NCBI RefSeq assembly: GCF_001039005.1
Contig: NZ_LDWR01000021.1
Location: forward strand, 299,648 to 363,647
Direction: 5' to 3'
DNA: 64,000 nucleotides
Origin: Burkholderia cepacia
GTDB lineage: Bacteria > Pseudomonadota > Gammaproteobacteria > Burkholderiales > Burkholderiaceae
Part shown: one piece after another, positions 1 through 8,723 of the stretch
Numbering within the stretch: position 1 is the stretch's first letter
How the letters are laid out: each line of letters opens with the position of its first letter
The notes under the pieces: generated by a model
Databases searched by the model: none
What the model saw: the letters and a program-made list of their open reading frames with translations, nothing else
What the model was told of the DNA's origin: nothing
Program-made: the position numbers and the translations under genes

Positions 1-755
1 CTGCCGGCCCCGCTGCCGGAGAACGGCGTCATCGCCTGCCCGTTGAGCACCGAGGTCGGGCCCTCGCCCGTCAGCGCGATGTTCGTCGCGTTGCGCGCGT
101 AGACGGGCGCACCGTAGTTCAGGCAATCGTTCGCCTGCCAGCGGCTGTAGTACAGGCGGCCGTTCGCGCCGCAATCGACTGGGCCGTCCTTCGCGTAGTC
201 GGCCGGGTTCGGGCTGAAGTAGATCGTGCAGTTCGCGCTCAGGTGGAAGGTCACGTTGCTCTGCAGCACGATCGGCCCCGCGCAATACCAGTTGCCGGAC
301 GGCACGACGACCCGGCCGCCGCCCTCGCGGCGGCACGCGTCGATCGCCGCGAGAAACGCCGGACGCGAATCGAATGCGCCGGGTGCGGTCGTCAGTTCGG
401 AACCCGGGCTCACCGGCGACTTCGCGACGTTGTACGGCGACGTTTGCGCGACCGTCGCGCACGGGCGCGCGCCGTAGTGCGTCACGTCGAAGTCGCGTCC
501 GCGCAGCGCGAGCCGCGACACGTGCGCGAGCGACGCGGCGATGCGCGCCGCCGCGCCATGTTCGCCCCAGACCAGGTCGACCGCCGATGCATTGGGCATG
601 CTGCCTCCCGCAAAAGCCCGGGTGGCCGCGAACGGTCCGCCGAGCACGGCGCCGCCGGCGAGTGCGCCGGTCCAGCCGATGAATGCGCGGCGCGACACCC
701 GCTTCGACGAGGGCGATCGGACAAACGAAAACGGACGACGGCTGTTTGCGGCCAT
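1..755 (-). CDS. GH28 polygalacturonase, Tat-exported (partial, 3' end outside window)
   Basis: The reverse strand is open from an ATG at 755 to the window edge, giving about 251 residues of the N-terminal part. The product begins with a twin-arginine signal (SKRVSRRAFIGWTGALAGG), so a folded protein is probably exported through the Tat system. After the signal comes the start of a right-handed beta-helix domain with 'FDVTHYGARP', 'DSRPAFLAAIDACRREGGGRVVVPSG' split over two strands, and 'VTFHLSANCTIYFS', the usual opening of family 28 glycoside hydrolases (polygalacturonase, EC 3.2.1.15). The catalytic aspartates and the histidine lie further downstream and cannot be checked. A related exo-polygalacturonase or rhamnogalacturonase is possible. 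It is transcribed away from the aminotransferase gene. Confidence 0.8.
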   Translation of the reverse strand, partial: MAANSRRPFSFVRSPSSKRVSRRAFIGWTGALAGGAVLGGPFAATRAFAGGSMPNASAVDLVWGEHGAAARIAASLAHVSRLALRGRDFDVTHYGARPCATVAQTSPYNVAKSPVSPGSELTTAPGAFDSRPAFLAAIDACRREGGGRVVVPSGNWYCAGPIVLQSNVTFHLSANCTIYFSPNPADYAKDGPVDCGANGRLYYSRWQANDCLNYGAPVYARNATNIALTGEGPTSVLNGQAMTPFSGSGAG

Positions 756-1195
756 GGGCACTCCTTCAGTGTATGAGGGTATCGACGCGCCGGGCGGCGG
801 AGCGTTATTTATACGTCGTCGTACTACATCGCGCAGTCTAGACGCGATCGAAGCCGGACACGTATTTGTCGTTTACCCTGTTTTTTCTGCCTTATTACAC
901 TAGATGTGTGCGCACACTCACATCTGCGAGTGCATCTTTAGAGATATGTTGTCGTATGTTTATGCGCAAAAACTCCAACAAGAATCCGTAGTCGACGACG
1001 CTTGCCGGAGCGATGTCCCTGCTCGCCATCCACCACGACCGCCGCCCTGCGCCGGCTCGTGTCGTGCCGTCGCCGTCGCAGTCGGTTCGAACCTCCGCAC
1101 CCGCCCGCTACCAACCCGCCTCCGTAATTCCGCCCCTGTTCAGCCCCCCGTCGCCCACGCTATCGTTTCCCATCTTCACAGCCCCGGAGCCCCAC
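756..1195. other. Divergent intergenic region (440 bp) between GH28 and aminotransferase genes
   Basis: This stretch should carry the two back-to-back promoters. It contains an AT-richer segment around 835-985 and the nested palindrome at 902-925. An ATG at 1013 is in frame with the aminotransferase, but the 61 residues it would add (1013-1195) are proline/serine-rich and look unlike the family, so I treat them as leader. No other gene is supported here. Confidence 0.5.
902..925. promoter_or_regulatory. Nested palindrome, candidate operator
   Basis: AGATGTG (902-908) and CACATCT (919-925) are perfect 7-bp inverted arms, and inside them GTGTGCGCACAC (906-917) is itself a perfect 12-bp palindrome. 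It lies in the divergent GH28/aminotransferase promoter region. It could be a regulator site or a short hairpin. The regulator is unknown. Confidence 0.4.
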
Positions 1196-2554
1196 TTGCC
1201 TTCCCGCCACGGAGTCGACCTCATCCGCGCCCGCGCACTGTTCGACCGCGAACGCCGCGCCTTCACCGAAGCCATGCCGACCTCCCGCGCGCTGTCCGCG
1301 GAAGCGTCCGAGCACCTGCTGTTCGGCGTGCCGTTGCACTGGATGCAGGATTGGTCGACCCCGTTCTCGCTGTACGTGAAGGAAGCGCGCGGCGCGACGT
1401 TCACCGACGTCGACGGCCATCGCTATGTCGATTTCTGCCTCGGCGACACCGGCGCGATGTTCGGCCATGCGCCCGAACCGGTCGCGCGCGCACTCGTCGA
1501 GCAGGCCACGCGCGGCTACACGACGATGCTGCCGAGCGAGGACGCCGCGTGGGTGTCGCGCGAACTCGCGCGCCGCTTCCGGCTGCCGGTCTGGCAGTTC
1601 GCGCTGAGCGCGAGCGACGCGAACCGCTTCGTGCTGCGCTGGGCCCGCGCGGCGACCGGCCGCAACACGATCGTCGTGTTCAACGGTTGTTATCACGGCA
1701 CGGTCGACGACGTGTTCGTCGATCTCGTCGACGGCCGCCCGGTGCAGCGCGACAGCCTGCTCGGGCAGTCGTACGACTTGCTCGCGAACACGCGCGTCGT
1801 CGAATTCAACGATCTGGATGCGCTCGAAGCGGCGCTGAAGGATGGCGATGTCGCGTGCGTACTCGCCGAGCCCGCGATGACGAACATCGGAATGGTGCTG
1901 CCCGAGCCGGGCTTCTGGGAAGCAGCACGCGAACTGACGCGCCGCTACGGCACGCTGCTCGTGATCGACGAGACGCACACGATCAGCAGCGGCCCGGGCG
2001 GCTACGCGGTCGCGCACGATCTCGAACCGGACCTGCTGGTGGTCGGCAAGCCGATCGCGGGCGGCGTGCCGTGCGCGGTGTACGGCTTCAGCGCGGCATT
2101 CGCGGAACGTGCGAAGCAGGCGAAGCTGAACGCGCCGCCCGGTCACTCCGGAATCGGCACGACGCTCACCGCGAACATGCTCGCGATGCATGCGATGCGC
2201 GCGACGCTGGCCGAAGTCGCGACCGACGCCGCGTATGCGCACATGTTCGAACTGGCCGCGCAGCTGGCCGCCGGGCTCGAACAGGCGATCGCGAAACACG
2301 GGCTGCCGTGGTGCGTGACGCGCATCGGCGCGCGCACCGAGTTTCAGTTCGCGCCCACACCGCCGCGCAACGGCACGCTTGCCGGGGCACAGCTCGACAG
2401 CGAACTCGAACACATCGTGCACCTGTACCTGCTGAATCGCGGCGTGCTGATCACGCCGTTCCACAACATGATGCTCGTGTGCCCGCAGACAACAGCCGAC
2501 GATGTCGACCAACTCGTCGCGCAATTCGACGCGTGCCTGGGCGAACTGGTGTGA
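1196..2554 (+). CDS. Class III PLP-dependent aminotransferase (GSA/aspartate aminotransferase family)
   Basis: This is a fold-type I, class III aminotransferase of about 452 residues. It shows 'VVFNGCYHGTVDD' (phosphate/ring-stacking region), 'LLVIDETHTI' with the PLP-binding aspartate, and 'VVGKPIAGGVP' with the Schiff-base lysine. The overall pattern resembles glutamate-1-semialdehyde aminomutase-like enzymes. I chose the TTG at 1196 because a GGAG lies 6 bases upstream and the protein then has normal family length; the ATG at 1013 would add an atypical Pro/Ser-rich tail. Downstream and convergent are an M20 amidohydrolase and diaminopropionate ammonia-lyase, so an amino donor such as an omega-amino acid or D-amino acid is plausible. 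The substrate cannot be read from the sequence. Confidence 0.85.
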   Translation: MPSRHGVDLIRARALFDRERRAFTEAMPTSRALSAEASEHLLFGVPLHWMQDWSTPFSLYVKEARGATFTDVDGHRYVDFCLGDTGAMFGHAPEPVARALVEQATRGYTTMLPSEDAAWVSRELARRFRLPVWQFALSASDANRFVLRWARAATGRNTIVVFNGCYHGTVDDVFVDLVDGRPVQRDSLLGQSYDLLANTRVVEFNDLDALEAALKDGDVACVLAEPAMTNIGMVLPEPGFWEAARELTRRYGTLLVIDETHTISSGPGGYAVAHDLEPDLLVVGKPIAGGVPCAVYGFSAAFAERAKQAKLNAPPGHSGIGTTLTANMLAMHAMRATLAEVATDAAYAHMFELAAQLAAGLEQAIAKHGLPWCVTRIGARTEFQFAPTPPRNGTLAGAQLDSELEHIVHLYLLNRGVLITPFHNMMLVCPQTTADDVDQLVAQFDACLGELV

Positions 2555-2611
2555 CGTGATGCGCGGTGCGGCGCAGCGGCCACGGCTGGCGCGCACCCAC
2601 CGCGCTACCCG

Positions 2612-3787
2612 CTACGCTGCCCGCAACGCGCGCCGCGCCACTTCCGCGAAATAACGCGCGCCGACCGGCAGGATCTCGTCGTTGAAATCGTACGTCGCGT
2701 TATGCAGCGGCACGCCGCCGCGCTCGGCCGCTTCGCCGTTGCCGATGAACACGAAATTGCCGGGCACGACCTGCAGGAACGCGCCGAAATCCTCCGAGAT
2801 CATCATCGGCTGCACGTCGGCGTTCACCGCGTCGGCGCCTGCGATCTGCGCCGCGGCCTGCACAGCCGCGTCGATCCATTCCGGAGAGTTCACCGTCGGT
2901 GCGAACTCGTGCGTGTAGTCGAACGTGCAGGTCGCGCCGTGCGTGCGGCAGATCCCTTCGCTGATCTCGCGCATCCGCGTTTCCAGCAGCGCCTGCACGT
3001 CGCGCGAATAGCTGCGCGTGTCGCCCCTGATCGTCACGGTCGACGGCAGCACGTTGCGCAGCCCGTCGGTGATGAACTCCGTGCACGAGATCACCGCCTG
3101 CTGGCCCGGATCGAGATTGCGCGACACGATCGTCTGCAGCGCGAGCACGATCTGCGAACCGATCACGATCGGATCGATGCCCATGTGCGGACGCGCCGCA
3201 TGCGTGCCGCGCCCGTCGATTCGGATCACGAAATTGTCCTCGCTCGCCATGATGCCGCCCGCGCGCGTCGAGAACGTGCCCGCGCGCATGCCCGGCATGT
3301 TGTGCGCGCCGAAGATCGCGTCGACCGGAAAGCGCTCGAACAGCCCGTCGGCCATCATCGACTTCGCGCCGCGGCCATGCTCCTCGGCCGGCTGGAAAAT
3401 GAAGCGCACCGTGCCGTCGAAATCCTTGCGTTCGGCCAGCAGCTGCGCCGCGCCGAGCACCATCGACATGTGGCCGTCGTGCCCGCACGCATGCATCTTG
3501 CCGGGCGTGCGCGACGCATGTTCGCGGCCCGGCGCGTGTTCGGCGATGTTCAGCGCATCCATGTCCGCGCGGATGCCGATCGCGCGCCGGCCGGTACCCA
3601 CCGTCAGGTTCGCGACGAGCCCCGTGCCGCCGATCCCGCGATGCACGTCGAGCCCGAGCGTCGTCAGGATGCGCGCGACGTAGTCCGACGTGTTCACCTC
3701 TTCGAAACCCGTCTCCGGAAACTGATGCAGATGACGGCGCCAGGCCTTCAGTTGCCCCTGCAGCGTGCTCTCTTCCATTGTGTCCAT
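2612..3787 (-). CDS. M20D family amidohydrolase (hippurate hydrolase-like)
   Basis: This 391-residue metal-dependent aminoacylase/amidohydrolase has 'HACGHDGHM' (first metal-binding histidine and aspartate), 'FQPAEEHGRGA' (catalytic Glu and metal ligands), 'FGAHNMPGM' and a late 'SEDFGAF' carrying a metal ligand. The family removes N-acyl groups from amino acids (hippurate, N-acetyl amino acids, IAA conjugates) in the cytoplasm. The start at 3787 sits only 29 bp after the stop of the upstream ammonia-lyase, so the two are co-transcribed; a second ATG at 3778 is in frame. A diaminopropionate lyase next to an M20 hydrolase resembles the E. coli ygeX-ygeY arrangement, which suggests that this enzyme supplies or trims the lyase substrate. 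That link is inference. Confidence 0.88.
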   Translation of the reverse strand: MDTMEESTLQGQLKAWRRHLHQFPETGFEEVNTSDYVARILTTLGLDVHRGIGGTGLVANLTVGTGRRAIGIRADMDALNIAEHAPGREHASRTPGKMHACGHDGHMSMVLGAAQLLAERKDFDGTVRFIFQPAEEHGRGAKSMMADGLFERFPVDAIFGAHNMPGMRAGTFSTRAGGIMASEDNFVIRIDGRGTHAARPHMGIDPIVIGSQIVLALQTIVSRNLDPGQQAVISCTEFITDGLRNVLPSTVTIRGDTRSYSRDVQALLETRMREISEGICRTHGATCTFDYTHEFAPTVNSPEWIDAAVQAAAQIAGADAVNADVQPMMISEDFGAFLQVVPGNFVFIGNGEAAERGGVPLHNATYDFNDEILPVGARYFAEVARRALRAA

Positions 3788-3816
3788 TGCGCTTGCCTCG
3801 TCGGTCGTTGTGTCGT

Positions 3817-5050
3817 TCAGGCCGCTACCGTCGCGCGGTTCAGCCAGTCGCGCTGCCGCGCGAGCACCGCGTCGGCCGTCTCGCCGACGCAGTTTCGGTA
3901 CACGGACGGCGCCGTTGCACCTTCCGTATTGATCGCCAGCACGCGCGAATGCGCGTCGAGCCCCGCCTGCCGCGCGCTCGCAGGGTCGCGCATCAGCACG
4001 TCCAGCCCCGCGACGCCCGCCGCACCCGATTCGCCGGCGACGAGCGGCACGTCGCGTTCGCTGCCGGCCGCGAGGCCGCGCATCGCCTGCACCGCATCGT
4101 CGTCGCCGATCAGCATGAAGTGGTCGATGCACATCTCGAGGAAATCCCACGCGAGCGGCGACGCCTCGCCGCATGCGAGCCCGGCCATCACCGAATCGAC
4201 GCTGCCGCTCGCTTTGGTCGCGCGTCCCGCGAGCGCGCTCTGGTACAGGCAATCGGCCTGGCGCGGCTCGACGACGATGAAATGCGGCCGCTGCGCGCCA
4301 TCGCGCTCCCACAGGTAACTCGCGACGCCCGCCGCGAGGCCGCCCACACCGCCCTGCAGGAACACGTGCGTGAACGGTCGCCCATCGTCATGCGCCGCCT
4401 GCGCGGCGGCCTCGGCGGCGATCACGCCGTAGCCCTGCATCACGTCGCGCGGAATCGCCTCGTAACCGTCGTACGACGTATCCGACACGACATACCAGCC
4501 GTTCGCCTGCGCAAGCTGCGCCGCGCAGACGACCGACTCGTCGTAGTTCCCCGCGATGCGCACGATCCGTGCGCCGTACGCCGAGATCGCGCGTTCGCGT
4601 TCGGCGTCGACATTCGCGTGCAGCACGATCACGCAGCCGCAGCCGATCGCGCGCGCGGCAGCCGCCAGCGCGCGGCCGTGATTGCCGTCGGTCGCGCTGA
4701 TCACCGTCAGGTCGACCAGCAGCGATGCGTAGCGGCCCGTGATCAGCCCTTGCGGATCGAGATCGTGGGTGCGCCGCAGGCGCTTCACGAGCCGCAGCAG
4801 CGCAATCGGCGCGCCGAGCGCCTTGAAGCTGCCGAGCGGCGAGCGGCACGACTCGTCCTTCACGCTGACGCTCGCGACGCCGAGCCGCGCGGCGAGATCC
4901 GGCAGCGCGCGTAGCGGCGTGCGCGCGTTGCCGACGAGCGGCCAGTGCGCGAGCCACGCGCCGCTTTCGTCGGCCGACGCGATGTTCATCACGCGGCGCA
5001 ACGCGTTGGGATAGGCGGCGCGCGATGCGCGGGGGTTGGCGATCAGCATG
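3817..5050 (-). CDS. dpaL: Diaminopropionate ammonia-lyase
   Basis: This PLP enzyme of fold type II converts 2,3-diaminopropionate to pyruvate and two ammonia molecules (EC 4.3.1.15). The PLP lysine is in 'SPLGSFKALG' (K76). 'SATDGNHGRALA' is the substrate and cofactor asparagine loop, 'FLQGGVGGLAAG' is the glycine-rich phosphate cradle, and 'VAGESGAAG' is typical of this lyase. The chosen ATG at 5050 has CGGAG nine bases upstream and gives 410 residues, close to the usual 400; an ATG at 5109 would add a proline-rich tail. It is the first gene of a two-gene operon with the M20 hydrolase and is divergent from the AsnC regulator. Confidence 0.88.
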
Positions 5051-5226
5051 GCGAAAGGCTCCGGAGCCGGACCGCGCCAGCGGTCCGTCGGGTGGGTCGG
5101 ATCGGGCAAGCGCGGGTTGCACGCGCCGCCGGTTGGAAAATAATATTGCGCATGCCGATCAATTAATTCGCCAAATCAGTCGCTCCGACGCAAAAATTTC
5201 TCATTCTTTCGAGGTTTCAGACCATC
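5051..5226. promoter_or_regulatory. Divergent dpaL / asnC promoter region
   Basis: This 176-bp gap includes the AT-rich block 5135-5220, the only AT-rich stretch in the neighbourhood. It is the expected place for autoregulatory Lrp/AsnC binding and for both promoters. No convincing single palindrome was found; Lrp-type sites are often degenerate. Confidence 0.45.
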
Positions 5227-5703
5227 ATGTCCACCCCGCTCGATGCGTTCGATCGCAAGCTGCTGATGGAAATCCAGCGCGACGCACAGACGCCGCAGGC
5301 CGAGCTCGGCACGCGCGTCAACCTGTCGACCGCCGCCGTGAACCGGCGCTTGCGGCGTCTTGCTGAAGACGGCGTGATCGAGCGCTACACGGCCGTGGTC
5401 GCGCCGGACAAGGTCGATCATCCGCTGACGATCGTCGTGAACGTCGAGGTCGAAAGCGAGCAGATCGACCAGCTCGACGCGATGAAGCGGTCCTTCGAGC
5501 GGTGCCCGCAGATCCAGCAGTGCTACTACGTGACGGGGGAATGGGATTTCGTGCTGATCCTCGCCGTGCGCAATATGGATCAGTACAACGCGCTCACGCG
5601 CGAGCTGTTCTTCGCGAACAACAACGTGAAGCGGTTCAAGACGCTGGTGAGCATGAGCCGCGTGAAGGTCGGGCTCGAGGTGCCGGTCGAACCCGGCGAA
5701 TGA
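5227..5703 (+). CDS. Lrp/AsnC family transcriptional regulator
   Basis: The 158-residue protein has the standard two-part layout. An N-terminal helix-turn-helix covers about residues 5-60 ('LDAFDRKLLMEIQRDAQ', 'LSTAAVNRRLRRLAEDGVIERY'). A C-terminal RAM ligand-sensing domain follows, with 'CYYVTGEWDFVLILAV', where the G-x-x-D type motif shapes the effector pocket. It is divergent from the dpaL-M20 operon and probably controls it in response to an amino acid. The start ATG follows an AT-rich promoter. Confidence 0.92.
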   Translation: MSTPLDAFDRKLLMEIQRDAQTPQAELGTRVNLSTAAVNRRLRRLAEDGVIERYTAVVAPDKVDHPLTIVVNVEVESEQIDQLDAMKRSFERCPQIQQCYYVTGEWDFVLILAVRNMDQYNALTRELFFANNNVKRFKTLVSMSRVKVGLEVPVEPGE

Positions 5704-5716
5704 GTGCGGCAATGAA

Positions 5717-5748
5717 GCGGCCGGCGCACAACCGCGTGCGCCGGCCGC
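5717..5748. terminator. Bidirectional hairpin between asnC-type gene and tannase gene
   Basis: Arms GCGGCCGGCGCAC (5717-5729) and GTGCGCCGGCCGC (5736-5748) are a perfect 13-bp inverted repeat with a 6-base loop, lying between two convergent genes. There is no strong T-tract on either side, so termination efficiency is uncertain. Confidence 0.7.
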
Positions 5749-5766
5749 CTCCCATCCACGGCTACG

Positions 5767-7488
5767 TTAACGACAAATGAAGCTCGCCGCCGAATTCACG
5801 TCGCCCGAGCCGTTGTAGCGCGCCACCTGCGGATACGGGCACAGCGGACGCGTGCGCCCAGCCCCCCACGACGCGGGCACGTCCGCATTCGGCACCGCGT
5901 TGGTCGCATCACGCGCGGCGGCCACGATCGCGGCGGGCGCCTGCCCCTGCTCGACCCACGCAACCAGCGGCGTCAGCATGTCGAACTGGTCGGCCGCCGG
6001 CCCGCCCGCACAGTGGTTCATCCCGGGCACCGGATAGAAGCGCGCGAAGCTCGACGCATCGCCGCCGTTCGCCTGCGCGACCCGCTGGTACCAGTCGCTC
6101 GTGTCGTTGAACGAGAACACCGGGTCGCCGGTGCCGTGATAGACGAGCAGCTTCGCGCCGCGCGACTTCAGCGCGGCCAGGTTCGTCTCGTCGGGCGGCG
6201 TCATGAACGACCACGCGGATTGCGTGTACACGCCGTTCGTCGCGAAGATCGCCGGCGCGTCGTTGTCCATGTCGAAGCCGAGCGCGAAACCGGGCAGGTT
6301 CGCGAGCGTCGCGGTGCTTTTCGGCGGCGACATGAACGTGAACGCCATCGCGACCGGATCGAGCGTGATGGAATTCGATTGCTTCCACGCGGCCCAGCCG
6401 CCGCCGGCCACGCCCGGATCGTACGGAAAGCTCGCATAAAGCGCCGTGCCCGCGCTGTTGTGCGCCCCCGCGAACACGTTCTCGAGCGCGGTTTTCTGCG
6501 CGGTCGTCAGGCATGCGCCGGTACGCGTGCCGTTCGCGCAGGTCGGGATGTCCGTCTCGACGCTGAAGTGCGCCTGGCACGCGGCGACGTCCTGCACCAT
6601 CCCGTCGGCCACGCCGTCGAGCGCGTCGCATTTGTCGAGGATCTTCGCGCCGACGAACTGGCGCTCGGCATCGGTGAAGCCGCTGCGGATGTCCGGCAGC
6701 CCGTTCGATCCCGTCGCCGACGCGATCTTCGCGAACTGCTGCGCGCCGTACATCTCGCCGATCGCCGCCTTCGGCAAATGGAAGCCCGGATCGCCCGCGA
6801 TGATGCCGTCGTAGTCGCCCGGGTTGCGCACCGCCGTGACCATCGCGTGACGCCCGCCGTTCGAGCAGCCGCCGAAATAGCTGCGATCGGGCGCCTTGCC
6901 GTAGGCCAGCCGGATCACCTGCTTCGCCATCGGCGTCAGCGCGTCGACGGCGCCGTAGCCGTAGTCGAGCCGCGCCTGCGGATCGAGGCCGAACAGCGGG
7001 TTCTGCGCGGCGCTGTGCCCGGAATCCGAGCTGATCACTGCGAAGCCCTGGTTCAGCGCATCGGTCAGCGGCCCGCCGCCGCCGATCTCGCCGGTCGCGG
7101 TCACGACGTTGCCGTCGAGCCCGCCGTTCGCCTGGTAGAAGAAGCGGCCGTTCCACGCCTTCGGCAAGCGCATCTCGAAGCCGATCGCGTAGGTCTGGCC
7201 GTCCACCGCGCTCACGCGCGGGTTCATGTTCCCTTCGATCACGCAGTGCTCGGCGATCGGCTGGCCGGCCACCGTCAGCGCGCCGGCGGCCGCGGTCGTC
7301 ACCGACGTGAACGACGTGTTCGCATACGCAAGCTTCGCGGCGAGCGCGTCGCAGGTCTGCGCCATCGCGGCCGGCGTCGCCGCGCTCAGGTGCGTGGGCG
7401 CGGAGCTGACCGAATCGTCGCCGCCGCAACCGGCGAGTATCGCGGCGGACAGCGGCGCAATGCAGAGGAATGCAGATTTTCTGTTCAA
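5767..7488 (-). CDS. Tannase/feruloyl esterase family lipoprotein
   Basis: The product is about 573 residues. A short hydrophobic leader ends in the lipobox 'LAGC', so the mature enzyme is probably lipid-anchored at C20-C22 in the cell envelope. 'YFGGCSNGGRHAM' is the G-C-S-x-G-G signature with the catalytic serine, and 'GMNHCAGG' near the C terminus carries the catalytic histidine and the paired cysteine. The family hydrolyses esters of gallate, ferulate or p-coumarate. It starts at a TTG (7488) behind a strong GGGAGG. Location in the ferulate island, next to a porin and an aromatic-acid carrier, supports release of ferulate from cell-wall esters; tannin or MHET-like esters remain possible. 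Confidence 0.88.
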   Translation of the reverse strand: MNRKSAFLCIAPLSAAILAGCGGDDSVSSAPTHLSAATPAAMAQTCDALAAKLAYANTSFTSVTTAAAGALTVAGQPIAEHCVIEGNMNPRVSAVDGQTYAIGFEMRLPKAWNGRFFYQANGGLDGNVVTATGEIGGGGPLTDALNQGFAVISSDSGHSAAQNPLFGLDPQARLDYGYGAVDALTPMAKQVIRLAYGKAPDRSYFGGCSNGGRHAMVTAVRNPGDYDGIIAGDPGFHLPKAAIGEMYGAQQFAKIASATGSNGLPDIRSGFTDAERQFVGAKILDKCDALDGVADGMVQDVAACQAHFSVETDIPTCANGTRTGACLTTAQKTALENVFAGAHNSAGTALYASFPYDPGVAGGGWAAWKQSNSITLDPVAMAFTFMSPPKSTATLANLPGFALGFDMDNDAPAIFATNGVYTQSAWSFMTPPDETNLAALKSRGAKLLVYHGTGDPVFSFNDTSDWYQRVAQANGGDASSFARFYPVPGMNHCAGGPAADQFDMLTPLVAWVEQGQAPAAIVAAARDATNAVPNADVPASWGAGRTRPLCPYPQVARYNGSGDVNSAASFICR

Positions 7489-7516
7489 GATACCTCCCGT
7501 TGTTCAGGCTGCCGAC

Positions 7517-8656
7517 TCAGAACATGTGCTTGACGCCGACCATCGCGCCGAGCTGCCCCATCCCTTCGCCCGGCGTCGTGCCGGGGCCACCGCCGCTGAC
7601 CGCGTAGCGTGCGTGCGCGCTGTTCCACAGATACGAGCTTTGCGCGTAGACCGACGTGCGCTTCGTCAGCAGATAGGTCGCGCGCAGCGTCGCCATCGTC
7701 GCGCGCGTGTCGTGTGCGCTGTTGACGATCCGGTAGCCTTCGCCGTCGACGACGAAATCGGGCTTGACCGTATACGACGCCCCGACGAAGAACAGGTCGG
7801 AATGCGCGCCGGGCGCGGCCGGCGAACCGGTCGACACGCGCCGCCCGATCCAGCCCGCGCCGATCCGCGCGCCCGCCGCCTGTGCATACGCGCTCACGTG
7901 AATTCGTGCGTCCTTGCCCGCGCTGCTCGTGAACGCGACCGGCGCGACGCCGTCGAAGAAGTTCGCGGCCGCGCCGGTGCCGCCGCGCTGCTCCTCGTAC
8001 GACGCCGCCGCGCCGAAATATGCGCTGTCGTACTTGAGCATCGCCGACCAGTCGCGGCATTCGACCGCGTGGCCCGGCACCTGCCCCGCGCACGTGCCCT
8101 GCCCCGGCGAGTTGCCGGTGCCGGCGCTGTCGCGGCCGAACGAATAGGCGGCGCCGAGCGTCACGCCGCGATAGGTGCCCAGGTAGGTCACCGCGTTGTC
8201 GGCGCGGCCGTTCGGCACGTACGCGTCGAACGAACCGAGCCCGTAGATGTCGGGGCCGATGATGTCCGCGCCCTGCAGCGCGAGGTAGGTCATCGTGTAC
8301 TGGCGGCCGAACGCGAGCGTGCCGAAGCCGCCCTTCAGCCCGACGAACGCCTGCCGCCCGAACAGCCGCCCGCCCTGGCCGAGATCGCCGCCGCGCACGT
8401 TGAAGCCGCTTTCGAGCGTGAATACCGCCTGATAACCGCCGCCGAGATCCTCGCTGCCGCGCAGGCCCCAGCGCGACGGCATCTCGCCGGTCACGCCCGG
8501 CATCCGCACCACGTGGTCGCCGGCCGCGTTCGCGTGCGACACGAATTCGACGCCGGTGTCGATGATCCCGTACAGCGTCACGCTCGATTGCGCGTGCGCA
8601 CTGGTCGCGGCCAGCGCGCATGCGCCGGCCGCCAGCAAGGCTTTGGTGTGCTTCAT
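7517..8656 (-). CDS. Gram-negative porin (OmpC/OpcP type)
   Basis: This 379-residue trimeric outer-membrane porin begins with a Sec signal (MKHTKALLAAGACALAATSAHA) and the classic mature start 'QSSVTLYGIIDTGVEFV'. Other motifs are 'SRWGLRGSEDLGGGYQAVFTLESGFN', 'GRQAFVGLKGGFGTLAFGRQY' and a C-terminal phenylalanine (VGVKHMF), the recognition signal for outer-membrane assembly. It lies between the MFS carrier and the tannase gene on the same strand, with a GGAG ribosome site before 8656. It probably gives aromatic acids entry to the periplasm, but no substrate residues can be assigned. Confidence 0.92.
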   Translation of the reverse strand: MKHTKALLAAGACALAATSAHAQSSVTLYGIIDTGVEFVSHANAAGDHVVRMPGVTGEMPSRWGLRGSEDLGGGYQAVFTLESGFNVRGGDLGQGGRLFGRQAFVGLKGGFGTLAFGRQYTMTYLALQGADIIGPDIYGLGSFDAYVPNGRADNAVTYLGTYRGVTLGAAYSFGRDSAGTGNSPGQGTCAGQVPGHAVECRDWSAMLKYDSAYFGAAASYEEQRGGTGAAANFFDGVAPVAFTSSAGKDARIHVSAYAQAAGARIGAGWIGRRVSTGSPAAPGAHSDLFFVGASYTVKPDFVVDGEGYRIVNSAHDTRATMATLRATYLLTKRTSVYAQSSYLWNSAHARYAVSGGGPGTTPGEGMGQLGAMVGVKHMF

Positions 8657-8723
8657 GGTTAATGTCTCCAGACCTGCGTCGATATCGCGCTCTGCCGGCG
8701 CTCGTGGGTGAAAGTAAAGAAAC

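Noticed and set aside
904..2559. 551-codon frame overlapping the aminotransferase
   Set aside because: Arg-rich composition with no recognisable motif; the other frame encodes a full PLP enzyme with its lysine and aspartate motifs.
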